A stretch of DNA of 12,820 nucleotides. Source: Oceanospirillaceae bacterium (GTDB lineage Bacteria > Pseudomonadota > Gammaproteobacteria > Pseudomonadales > Balneatricaceae). Each line of letters starts with the position of its first letter. Position 1 is the first letter of the stretch. Below, piece after piece: positions 6,674 through 12,820 of the stretch. The notes beneath the pieces were generated by a model. It worked only from the letters and a program-made list of their open reading frames with translations, was not told the origin of the DNA and ran no database searches. The position numbers and the translations under genes were made by a program. The stretch lies in the NCBI GenBank assembly GCA_003523085.1, contig DPHD01000022.1:20152-32971 (forward strand). Reading direction: 5' to 3'.

Positions 6674-7192
6674 ATGCCCCATTCAACTCCAACCAACGAC
6701 CCTGTAATAGCACCCTGGTACAAACAGCCTTGGCTTTGGTTCCTGCTTGCGCCACTGTTTGCCGTCTTTATTTACGGTACCAGCTATGCCTACCTATCCG
6801 TAGTCACCTTTGATGGCATGGTAAAAGGTGATTATGCTAAAACCGCTAAACACTTTAACCAAGATTCATCGCGCTTAGATAAGGCGGCGGCTATGGACAT
6901 GCAGGCCACCATTAGTTTAGACATCCTGACTGGCGATTTGCGTTTGCTAGTGACGTCTTCGCCAACTGTCACCAGCTCAACATTATTACTGGATGTGGTA
7001 CACCCAACAATGGCGTCCCTTGATCAACCGATTACCTTAGCACTACGTCCAGACGGTTCTTATTACGGTTCGCTCAATAAAACCATCGACGGTAAACGCT
7101 ATTTACACCTTACGGGGCCTGAAAACAGCTGGCGCTTAAGCTCCGAAATACACACCCCTTGGCCTGATCACTTTAGCATTACTGCAAACTAA
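6674..7192 (+). CDS. ccoH: cbb3 oxidase assembly protein FixH/CcoH
   Basis: FixH/CcoH is a small membrane-anchored protein that stays with the oxidase and stabilises its assembly. This 172-residue protein has a short cytoplasmic start with the typical P-W-Y-K-Q-P-W-L-W-F segment, one membrane helix (about residues 22-44), and then the family signature F-D-G-M-V-K-G-D-Y near residues 46-54. The rest is a periplasmic beta-rich domain ending in W-R-L. Start at ATG 6674, 12 bases after the ccoG stop, with a TGAGAT stretch at 6663-6668 as a poor ribosome site. The position between ccoG and ccoI is canonical, and its length is normal. Its exact biochemical role is not defined in the family. Confidence 0.93.
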   Translation: MPHSTPTNDPVIAPWYKQPWLWFLLAPLFAVFIYGTSYAYLSVVTFDGMVKGDYAKTAKHFNQDSSRLDKAAAMDMQATISLDILTGDLRLLVTSSPTVTSSTLLLDVVHPTMASLDQPITLALRPDGSYYGSLNKTIDGKRYLHLTGPENSWRLSSEIHTPWPDHFSITAN

Positions 7193-7205
7193 TGACGTTA
7201 TTCCG

Positions 7206-9683
7206 GTGAGCCAAACGGACTGTTTTCACTGTGGTCAAGCGGTTGCTAAAGCCAGCCGTTACACCTGCGAATTGGATGGCCAAAGTCAGCCTATGTGTTG
7301 CCTTGGCTGCCAAACTGTAGCGCAAACCATTATTGATCAAGGGCTGGCGGACTACTATCGTCATCGCCGCTTGTCTCAAGCTTCATCACCCATGCTGCCA
7401 ACCGCACTCGACCTGAGTGCTAGCAACCAATGCCAGTGGCAGGACTACGATGATGCCGACGTGCAAAGCACGTTTGTGCGTCAAAGCCAAACCAAAGACC
7501 ACACGGGCGACGGCAAAGAGGCCGATTTGGTCATCGAAGGTCTCTCTTGTGCCGCCTGTATTTGGTTGCTGCACCAGCAAGTTCGAAAGATCCAAGGCGT
7601 GATTCATTTTAACGTTAACCTCACCACCCAACGCGCCTACTTGCAGTGGCACAGCAATGCCGTGGCCTTAAGCCAGGTTATGGCTGCGATTGCCGCGGTG
7701 GGTTATCAGCCCAGCCCCTATCAAGCCACCGTAGCCTCGGCAAAAACAGCCAAAGACAAGCGTCAAACCATCATGCGCTTAGGAGTTTCTGGACTTGCTG
7801 CAATGCAGGTGATGATGTTGTCATTTGGCTTATACGCTGGCCAATCACAAGACATGTCCGAGCAACAAATGGTGTTTTTCCGCTGGCTAGCCCTTGGTTT
7901 AACCACACCCGTGGTATTTTATGCAGCTCTGCCGTTCTTTAAGGCGGCTTACCGCGCTTTGAAAAACCGCCACTTAGTCATGGACGTACCGGTTTCATTA
8001 GCCATTGGCGGCGCTTATTTAGCAAGCCTATGGGCCACGGCGAATAACACCGGGGAAGTGTATTTTGATTCCGTGTGTATGTTCACCTTTCTGTTGTTAT
8101 TTGGCCGCTTTGTGGAAGCTCAAGCCCGTTTCCATGCCGGCCACTCTGGCAATCAATTACATCAATTATTGCCCCCCATGTGTTGCCTGGTGACTGGCCC
8201 CGAGCAACGGCTACAACAAGTTGCCGTGACAAAACTCAAACCCAATGACACGGTGCGGGTAAAACCCGGCACAACCATACCCGCAGACGGCGTCATCATC
8301 AGCGGCACCAGCAGCATTAACGAAGCCGCATTGAGTGGCGAATTTCTACCGGTTAACAAACAGTTGGGTGACCAGGTCACCGCAGGCACCATTAACGTTG
8401 CTAGCAGCATCGACGTACAGGTGACACAGGTCAATAACAGTCGCTTACAACAAATTGTGAGTTTAGTACAACAAGCACACAGCTTTCGTCCCAAAATGTC
8501 CTACAAAGCCGACCAGGTGGCGCACTATTTTGTTTTGGCGGTGTTGAGTGTATCGGCATTAGTGTACGGCACTTGGTACTTTATAGACCCAGACAAAGCC
8601 TTTTGGATTACCTTGTCGGTGTTAGTCATCACCTGCCCTTGCGCTTTGTCATTAGCGGCACCCACCGCCACTGCAGTAGCTACTGCGAGCCTACGTAAAC
8701 AAGGCATCCTCATGACCCGTGAGGATGCCTTAGAAGAGATTGCCAAAATAGACACCATTGTGTTCGATAAAACCGGCACCGTCACCACCGGTGCTATGGC
8801 TTTGCAGCAGACCATTAGCCTTGGGCCACTCAACGACGTCCAATGTTTGTCGCTGGCATGCCAATTAGAAAGCCAGTCGGAACACCCTATTGCTCGCGCC
8901 TTTGAGCATTTAGAGGTTAGTATTCAGGACGAGCTTGTGGTGAGCCACCTTAACAACCATACCAGCCAAGGCGTGAGCGGCCAGTACCAGGTTAACAATC
9001 GATCTGTAGAACTGCGCTTTGGCCAACCTCAATTTGCGGCGGCCCACCTCACCGAGCAGCCTCAAGCACCAGATGAGCAAGGTCTCTGGCTACTGCTCGC
9101 CGATGCTTACCAAGCATTAGCCTGGTTTAAAATAACCGATGCGCCGCGTAAAGGACTTAGCCATACCATTAGCCAGCTCAAGCAACAAGGTTATGAACTA
9201 CACCTTTTGTCTGGCGATCAGGTCAATAACGTCTCTGAGCTGGCACAAAACCATGGCATAACCCACTGGCATGCGTGCCAAACGCCACAACAAAAACTCG
9301 ACTTTATTACCCATTTACAACAGCAAGGCCAACGGGTGCTGATGGTGGGCGATGGGGTCAATGACGCACCCGTAATGGCTGCAGCTGATGCCGCCGTGGC
9401 CATGGCCTCGGGCACAGACTTGAGCAAGTCCAGTGCACCCGCATTATTATTGCGTGATGACCTCAACTTGATCCAAGTGTTATTGCGTAAAGCCCAACAA
9501 ACCCATACTATCATGCAACAAAATTTATCTTGGGCCTTACTATATAACGTGGTTGCTTTGCCCCTCGCCGCAGCGGGCCTTATTCCCCCTTGGGGAGCAG
9601 CCATTGGCATGTCGACTAGTTCTTTGTTGGTGGTACTCAATGCCACCCGACTTAAGGCCGCCACCCAAGTTAGCCAGCAATAA
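7206..9683 (+). CDS. ccoI: copper-exporting P1B-type ATPase CcoI/FixI
   Basis: CcoI is the slow copper-exporting ATPase that supplies copper for the CuB site of CcoN. The 825-residue protein starts with a cysteine-rich metal-binding zone (Cys6, Cys9, Cys21, Cys31, Cys32, Cys35). A heavy-metal-associated domain follows with C-A-A-C at 115-118. Eight membrane helices are expected. The ion-site motif C-P-C is at 477-479, the phosphorylated Asp521 is in D-K-T-G-T, the His-Pro pair is at 560-561, and the hinge G-D-G-V-N-D is at 715-720. The actuator loop reads L-S-G-E (376-379) where most family members have T-G-E. The start is GTG at 7206 with no clear ribosome site; an ATG five-codon reading frame (7192-7209) overlaps it as GTGA. 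It ends in TAATAATAAT. Confidence 0.96.
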   Translation: MSQTDCFHCGQAVAKASRYTCELDGQSQPMCCLGCQTVAQTIIDQGLADYYRHRRLSQASSPMLPTALDLSASNQCQWQDYDDADVQSTFVRQSQTKDHTGDGKEADLVIEGLSCAACIWLLHQQVRKIQGVIHFNVNLTTQRAYLQWHSNAVALSQVMAAIAAVGYQPSPYQATVASAKTAKDKRQTIMRLGVSGLAAMQVMMLSFGLYAGQSQDMSEQQMVFFRWLALGLTTPVVFYAALPFFKAAYRALKNRHLVMDVPVSLAIGGAYLASLWATANNTGEVYFDSVCMFTFLLLFGRFVEAQARFHAGHSGNQLHQLLPPMCCLVTGPEQRLQQVAVTKLKPNDTVRVKPGTTIPADGVIISGTSSINEAALSGEFLPVNKQLGDQVTAGTINVASSIDVQVTQVNNSRLQQIVSLVQQAHSFRPKMSYKADQVAHYFVLAVLSVSALVYGTWYFIDPDKAFWITLSVLVITCPCALSLAAPTATAVATASLRKQGILMTREDALEEIAKIDTIVFDKTGTVTTGAMALQQTISLGPLNDVQCLSLACQLESQSEHPIARAFEHLEVSIQDELVVSHLNNHTSQGVSGQYQVNNRSVELRFGQPQFAAAHLTEQPQAPDEQGLWLLLADAYQALAWFKITDAPRKGLSHTISQLKQQGYELHLLSGDQVNNVSELAQNHGITHWHACQTPQQKLDFITHLQQQGQRVLMVGDGVNDAPVMAAADAAVAMASGTDLSKSSAPALLLRDDLNLIQVLLRKAQQTHTIMQQNLSWALLYNVVALPLAAAGLIPPWGAAIGMSTSSLLVVLNATRLKAATQVSQQ

Positions 9684-9700
9684 TAATAATAGGACCCGAC

Positions 9701-10360
9701 ATGAGCGATACCACCCAAGTCAGCGCCGAACAACTCAATGCATTAGTACAGCGCGTTGTAGCCAGCCGCGGTTTTAACCAAGCCGACCAAAAAACAGCGG
9801 GGGCACGAGCGGCTTTTGGTATGCAACATGGCTTAGCCAACAGCGACTTGCTAGAAACATCGCTTGCCGCTCTAGACTCAACGGTAAGCGCACCTAAAAT
9901 GTTAGTAGAAAATCGCGACAGCTTAATCTATGACGCCCACGGCCAACCGGCGCTAGTTCAGTTTGAAGACGTTTTTGACCATGCGGTTAAAAACAACATA
10001 AACGAGATCCGCATGCATAAAACAGCCTGTGGCGCTTTTGCCATACCCGCCATTGCTAGCTACTTAGCGCAACACGGTGCCAATGGCCAAGGCGTATGCA
10101 TTTACTTTAACAATCTCGAAGGCGGCATGCGTCGTTTCGACTTAGCCCCACAAGGCCAGCTTAAAGGCTTATTGCAGCCCCGAGAGCGCGACTTAGCATG
10201 GAACGAAGTTCGCATAACCATCGGCCCTGCTCCGTCCGACTGCAAAGCAGTTGCCGGCGCCGCAGACATCGAAGCCTACCGTGCACGTTGTGAAGCCAAC
10301 GGCATTAGTATACGTACCGCCCTATGGCAGCGTATGCAAGAGTTGGCCACTAACTACTAA
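9701..10360 (+). CDS. unrecognised soluble protein inside the cco assembly operon; distant Ldh2-like pattern
   Basis: I do not recognise this 219-residue protein with confidence. It has no signal peptide, membrane helix or metal motif. It starts at ATG 9701, six bases after AGGA at 9691-9694 and 17 bases after ccoI, and ends 25 bases before ccoS, so it is co-transcribed with the copper-ATPase and assembly genes. By eye, residues 11-58 (helix, then H43-G44) and residues 91-138 (helix, A-C-G-A-F-A-I-P-A, helix, G-V-C-I-Y-F-N-N) follow the order of segments in the N-terminal part of the malate/L-lactate dehydrogenase (Ldh2) family. That family is normally about 330 residues or longer, and the histidine expected before F-G near residue 111 is absent. 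If the resemblance is real, it is a shortened and probably repurposed member. Codon use matches its neighbours, so it looks resident. Confidence 0.8.
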   Translation: MSDTTQVSAEQLNALVQRVVASRGFNQADQKTAGARAAFGMQHGLANSDLLETSLAALDSTVSAPKMLVENRDSLIYDAHGQPALVQFEDVFDHAVKNNINEIRMHKTACGAFAIPAIASYLAQHGANGQGVCIYFNNLEGGMRRFDLAPQGQLKGLLQPRERDLAWNEVRITIGPAPSDCKAVAGAADIEAYRARCEANGISIRTALWQRMQELATNY

Positions 10361-10385
10361 GCAAAGGCAACAACGAGGCTAACCC

Positions 10386-10571
10386 ATGGATATGTTATTT
10401 GTTTTAGTGCCCATTGCCATCATCTTGATGTGCTTTGCCGCCTGGGGCATGCGCTGGGCGCTCAAAAGCGGCCAATTTGACGACATGGACTCGCCCGCTA
10501 GCAGCATCCTGTTTGATGACGATGAGCACCTGATTCCAGACGACGCTAAAGCCCAGACCAAAAACCACTAA
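10386..10571 (+). CDS. ccoS: cbb3-type oxidase assembly protein CcoS
   Basis: CcoS is a tiny membrane protein needed to insert cofactors (heme b and copper) into CcoN. The 61-residue product has one N-terminal helix (residues 3-22), followed by the family signature W-A-L-K-S-G-Q-F-D-D-M at 24-34. It then has I-L-F-D-D-D at 41-46 and a charged tail. Start at ATG 10386, seven bases after GAGG at 10375-10378; an in-frame ATG at 10392 is an alternative. The final A of its TAA is the first base of the next gene's ATG, so translation is coupled. Separation from ccoI by an extra gene is unusual, since ccoS normally follows ccoI directly. Confidence 0.95.
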   Translation: MDMLFVLVPIAIILMCFAAWGMRWALKSGQFDDMDSPASSILFDDDEHLIPDDAKAQTKNH

Positions 10572-11212
10572 TGGAACCCAACTTACTCGCCGCATTGGTC
10601 ATCGGCATCGCCGGCGGCGGTCATTGTATTGGCATGTGTGGCGGCATCAGCGCCGCCCTCAGCTTAGGTGTACCCAAAGGACGTAAAGCCATTGCTTACA
10701 GCCTAGCGTTCAATCTAGGCCGCATTTTGAGCTACGCAGCCATAGGCGCGCTCATTGGCCTGGGTGCCCAAGTGTTACAACTCAACCAATACCTCAATGC
10801 AAGCCTATGGTTAGCGGGGCTTATGCTCATGTTAATGGGCTTATCCATTGGCCAATGGTGGCAAGGGGTAAAGCGAGTCGAACATTTAGGCAAGTTCATT
10901 TGGCGTTGGCTACAACCGTTAACTAAACCCTTAATGCCAATAAAATCAGTGCCCCAAGCACTGGCTTTAGGCGGCCTATGGGGCTGGTTACCCTGCGGCT
11001 TGGTCTATTCCAGCCTTATTTGGGCCTCGAGTGCCAACGACTGGCAATCCTCGAGCCTACTTATGCTCGCCTTCGGTATTGGCACCCTGCCCGCTAACCT
11101 CGCCACCGGCCTGTTAGCCCAGCAGTTAAAAGCCTTGCTACAAAAACCCATGAGCCAGCGTTTGTTAGGCGCTAGTTTAATTGGTTTGGGGGTTTATACC
11201 TTACCTTTGTAG
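10571..11212 (+). CDS. DsbD_2/TauE-SafE-like membrane protein at end of cco operon
   Basis: This 213-residue protein is very hydrophobic, with about six membrane helices arranged as two similar halves. The first half holds G-G-G-H-C-I-G-M-C-G-G at residues 15-25, giving His18, Cys19 and Cys23. The second half holds L-P-C-G-L-V-Y at 140-146, with Cys142. These are hallmarks of the DsbD transmembrane-like family often annotated as sulfite exporter TauE/SafE, and genes of this kind commonly close cbb3 assembly operons in gammaproteobacteria. The cysteine and histidine placement suggests thiol or copper handling during oxidase maturation, but this is inference; sulfite export is not implied by context. 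The start overlaps the ccoS stop by one base (TAATG). Confidence 0.88.
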   Translation: MEPNLLAALVIGIAGGGHCIGMCGGISAALSLGVPKGRKAIAYSLAFNLGRILSYAAIGALIGLGAQVLQLNQYLNASLWLAGLMLMLMGLSIGQWWQGVKRVEHLGKFIWRWLQPLTKPLMPIKSVPQALALGGLWGWLPCGLVYSSLIWASSANDWQSSSLLMLAFGIGTLPANLATGLLAQQLKALLQKPMSQRLLGASLIGLGVYTLPL

Positions 11213-11378
11213 CGGTGGGCAAACCTCAAGCTTATCCTGTGTAAGGTAATCACGCTCTGGCATTAGGCCTTTATTGTGCTGACTGCTATGCTGTCAATCA
11301 GTTGAGAACTTATTGCTAGTCTAAATAAAAGCAACAGAGCGGCACCCTAATAGTCAAGCAGCGACAGTCGGAGTATGT
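11213..11378 (+). other. intergenic stretch before the methyltransferase
   Basis: No open frame, RNA gene or convincing terminator for the cco operon is visible here. A possible -35 TTGAGA at 11302-11307 (five of six) lacks a good -10 at the proper distance; the A/T-rich tract at 11322-11330 might serve. A ribosome site CGGAG at 11369-11373 precedes the next gene. Confidence 0.4.
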
Positions 11379-11999
11379 ATGTCTGAAAAGTTTTGGGACA
11401 AAATTGCTAATAAATATTCTCAGCAAAAAGTTGCAGACCCAGGTGCATATGAAAAAAAGCTAAGTATTACACAGCAGTATTTTACACCAGAGTCTAATGT
11501 CTTAGAGTTTGCTTGTGGAACAGGCTCAACAGCGATCATTCATGCCCCATTTGTAAGAAGCATTTTGGCAACCGATATTTCATCCAACATGATTGAAATT
11601 GCAAAGGAAAAACTACGTTCAAATAATATTGATAACATACAATTTAAAAAATGTAGCATTGAGGAAATCGACGTCGCTGATGAGTCATTAGATGTGGTTA
11701 TGGCCCACAGCATTCTACATTTGGTAAATAACCCGGATGATGTTATCCGAATAGCCCATAGCAAGCTTAAACAAAATGGTTTTTTTGTAACGAGTACGGT
11801 GTGCATGGGCGATTCTTTTTTTTACTCAGTGATGGCTCGCCTAATTTCCTTAGCTTCTATTTTGGGTGTGTTACCTCGGCTTCAGGTTCTATCCTCAAAA
11901 GGCCTAGCAAGGCGTATGGAGGAATTGGGCTTTGAAATTGACTATCAATGGCGCCCCACTAAAAACGGTTCTATTTTTATTATTGCCAAAAAAGTATGA
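11379..11999 (+). CDS. class I SAM-dependent methyltransferase
   Basis: This 206-residue soluble protein has the class I methyltransferase fold. Motif I is V-L-E-F-A-C-G-T-G-S at 41-50, the ribose-binding acidic residue is likely Asp66 in A-T-D-I-S, and a motif II/III region S-L-D-V-V-M-A-H spans 103-110. These bind S-adenosylmethionine; the acceptor substrate cannot be read from the sequence. The start ATG at 11379 is five bases after GGAG. Base use differs from the surrounding genes: codons rich in A and T (AAA, ATT, AAT) stand out against the more balanced cco genes, which suggests acquisition by transfer. It is convergent with the SRPBCC gene, about 100 bases apart. Its stop codon abuts an inverted repeat at 11999-12074. 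The fold is secure; role and partners are unknown. Confidence 0.9.
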   Translation: MSEKFWDKIANKYSQQKVADPGAYEKKLSITQQYFTPESNVLEFACGTGSTAIIHAPFVRSILATDISSNMIEIAKEKLRSNNIDNIQFKKCSIEEIDVADESLDVVMAHSILHLVNNPDDVIRIAHSKLKQNGFFVTSTVCMGDSFFYSVMARLISLASILGVLPRLQVLSSKGLARRMEELGFEIDYQWRPTKNGSIFIIAKKV

Positions 12000-12074
12000 C
12001 CTAAGCAGGCTGAGAGTAACAGACTGAATCACGGAAAGGACCATTGCAACCAGCTAGTTCCCCAGTGCTTAGGT
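11999..12074. repeat. inverted repeat flanking the space after the methyltransferase
   Basis: ACCTAAGCA at 11999-12007 is the exact reverse complement of TGCTTAGGT at 12066-12074, with 58 bases between. No T-run follows on either strand, so it is a poor intrinsic terminator. It could be the edge of an inserted segment or a long-range RNA hairpin; nine bases is short enough to arise by chance. Confidence 0.4.
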
Positions 12075-12103
12075 AGAAGACATCTATCATTTGCTTTATT
12101 GAC

Positions 12104-12547
12104 CTATACGTCCTGTTGTTCCAACAGAGCTTTCAATCTAGCCAGATCATTCTGAGTTGCCTTACGCATGGCCATGGTCATCAATGGCGCAATGAGTTTG
12201 GAAAAACCGGTGGGTTCACCACGGTTGGTTAAGGTCATGATGGTGGCATTACCTTGAGCCCTCCAGGTGTAGGAGGTTTGCATAGGAAATGGGCCTGCAG
12301 AGGTTCTCATGGTCAGACTCTGGTTAGGCCGGATATCAACAAACTCATAGGTGTAGGATAATTGGCGACCCATAAATTTGGCTACGAAGGCGACTTTAGA
12401 GCCTATCTTCAATGGCCGTTGTGTTTGCCATTCAACCGTATGAATGTTTTTGTACCACAACATGACGTTATCTGGATCAGAGGCAAAGCTTGCCACTGCC
12501 TCAATAGGCCGATTGATTTCGATCTCAGTGGTCACATCCACGGTCAT
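12104..12547 (-). CDS. SRPBCC (START-like) family protein
   Basis: This 147-residue protein fits the SRPBCC/polyketide-cyclase-2 superfamily of small ligand-binding helix-grip folds. It opens with a strand (T-T-E-I-E-I-N), then R-P-I-E-A-V-A-S-F-A-S-D-P-D-N-V-M-L-W-Y at about 13-32. Alternating beta strands follow, and it closes with the long C-terminal helix typical of the fold. Ligand and function are unknown; members bind lipids, quinones or aromatic compounds. Start at ATG 12547, eight bases after AGAGGG (12556-12561), a ribosome site that overlaps the ttcA stop codon. It is therefore the second gene of a ttcA operon, with a 12-base gap. No signal peptide is seen. Confidence 0.85.
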   Translation of the reverse strand: MTVDVTTEIEINRPIEAVASFASDPDNVMLWYKNIHTVEWQTQRPLKIGSKVAFVAKFMGRQLSYTYEFVDIRPNQSLTMRTSAGPFPMQTSYTWRAQGNATIMTLTNRGEPTGFSKLIAPLMTMAMRKATQNDLARLKALLEQQDV

Positions 12548-12559
12548 GCTTGAAACCCT

Positions 12560-12820
12560 CTAAAACGGCAAGTTCAAAAGCGCTAAATCTACTTCTTCGC
12601 ACACCTGTTGGTCGCTCATGTGTTGTGCTTGTTTAAAATTGTGTAACTTGGTGTCCATAAGATGTGACGGCACAATATTTTGCAGGGACTTGGTCATACT
12701 TTCGATGCGGCCTGGGTGATTTTTTTCCCAGTCTTGCAACATGGCTTTGATGTGCTGGCGCTGTAGGTTGTCTTGCGAGCCGCACAGGTTGCACGGGATA
12801 ATAGGAAATTGTTTGAGCTG
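12560..12820 (-). CDS. ttcA: tRNA 2-thiocytidine(32) synthetase TtcA, C-terminal part (window edge)
   Basis: TtcA uses ATP and a [4Fe-4S] cluster to convert cytidine 32 of some tRNAs to 2-thiocytidine. Only the last 86 residues lie in the window; the gene continues beyond base 12820 on the minus strand. The visible part holds I-I-P-C-N-L-C-G-S-Q, the C-x-x-C pair that binds the iron-sulfur cluster, then D-N-L-Q-R-Q and the family-typical W-E-K-N-H-P-G-R, Q-N-I-V-P-S-H-L and L-H-N-F. The stop is TAG at 12560-12562. The missing N-terminal part should carry the P-loop S-G-G-K-D-S motif. In E. coli, ttcA lies close to fnr, so an fnr/anr gene may be near, outside this window. The SRPBCC gene follows 12 bases downstream. 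Confidence 0.95.
   Translation of the reverse strand, partial: QLKQFPIIPCNLCGSQDNLQRQHIKAMLQDWEKNHPGRIESMTKSLQNIVPSHLMDTKLHNFKQAQHMSDQQVCEEVDLALLNLPF

Noticed and set aside
9218..9733. A 171-codon minus-strand open frame opposite the ccoI C-terminus.
   Set aside because: The plus strand encodes the essential hinge region of CcoI here, so this is a shadow frame with low-complexity translation.
12000..12103. The inverted repeat next to an AT-rich single gene suggested an integron attC site and gene cassette.
   Set aside because: The core sites expected of attC (RYYYAAC and GTTRRRY in the right order) are not present, and no matching site lies before the gene.
1..12820. CRISPR arrays, tRNA or rRNA genes, insertion sequences and toxin-antitoxin pairs.
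   Set aside because: No regularly spaced repeats, tRNA-like folds, transposase motifs or paired small toxin genes were seen on reading both strands.

Overview
The window looks like chromosome from a gammaproteobacterium that respires oxygen at low tension. Its core is a complete cbb3-type cytochrome c oxidase locus: structural genes ccoN-O-Q-P (2011-5112), then the assembly and copper-supply genes ccoG, ccoH/fixH, ccoI and ccoS (5228-10571). CcoN keeps its metal ligands at the same residue numbers as the Pseudomonas stutzeri enzyme. A perfect FNR/Anr operator (1817-1830) sits upstream of ccoN at the spacing of a class II activated promoter. The right edge carries the 3' end of ttcA, a tRNA-thiolation gene often found near fnr in this class. 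Genus cannot be fixed from the sequence.

Layout. 1-181: leader with a possible promoter. 182-883 (+): conserved-looking protein of unknown function with an internal duplication. 886-1805 (-): a two-gene unit, an alpha/beta hydrolase followed by a TusA-like sulfur carrier, with a 4-base overlap. 1806-2010: divergent control region with the FNR box. 2011-5112 (+): ccoNOQP, tightly packed; ccoQ is only 59 codons and overlaps both neighbours. 5113-5227: a small hairpin and a strong intrinsic terminator. 5228-11212 (+): ccoG, ccoH, ccoI, an unrecognised 219-residue protein, ccoS and a DsbD_2/TauE-SafE-like membrane protein. 11379-11999 (+): an AT-rich SAM methyltransferase that looks foreign. 12104-12547 and 12560-12820 (-): an SRPBCC-domain protein downstream of the truncated ttcA.

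How it fits together. Low oxygen would activate FNR/Anr, which would switch on ccoNOQP from the promoter near 1852-1865 and could occlude the divergent hydrolase-tusA unit. CcoI is expected to export copper for the CuB site of CcoN, CcoG to handle copper reduction, CcoH and CcoS to help assembly, and the last membrane protein may add a further metal- or thiol-handling step. The terminator between ccoP and ccoG probably sets a high ratio of structural to assembly proteins. The points most worth a second look are the unknown 219-residue gene inside the assembly operon, the dual-looking FNR operator, the terminator inside the operon and the AT-rich methyltransferase insert. No clear novel defence or mobile system is visible.
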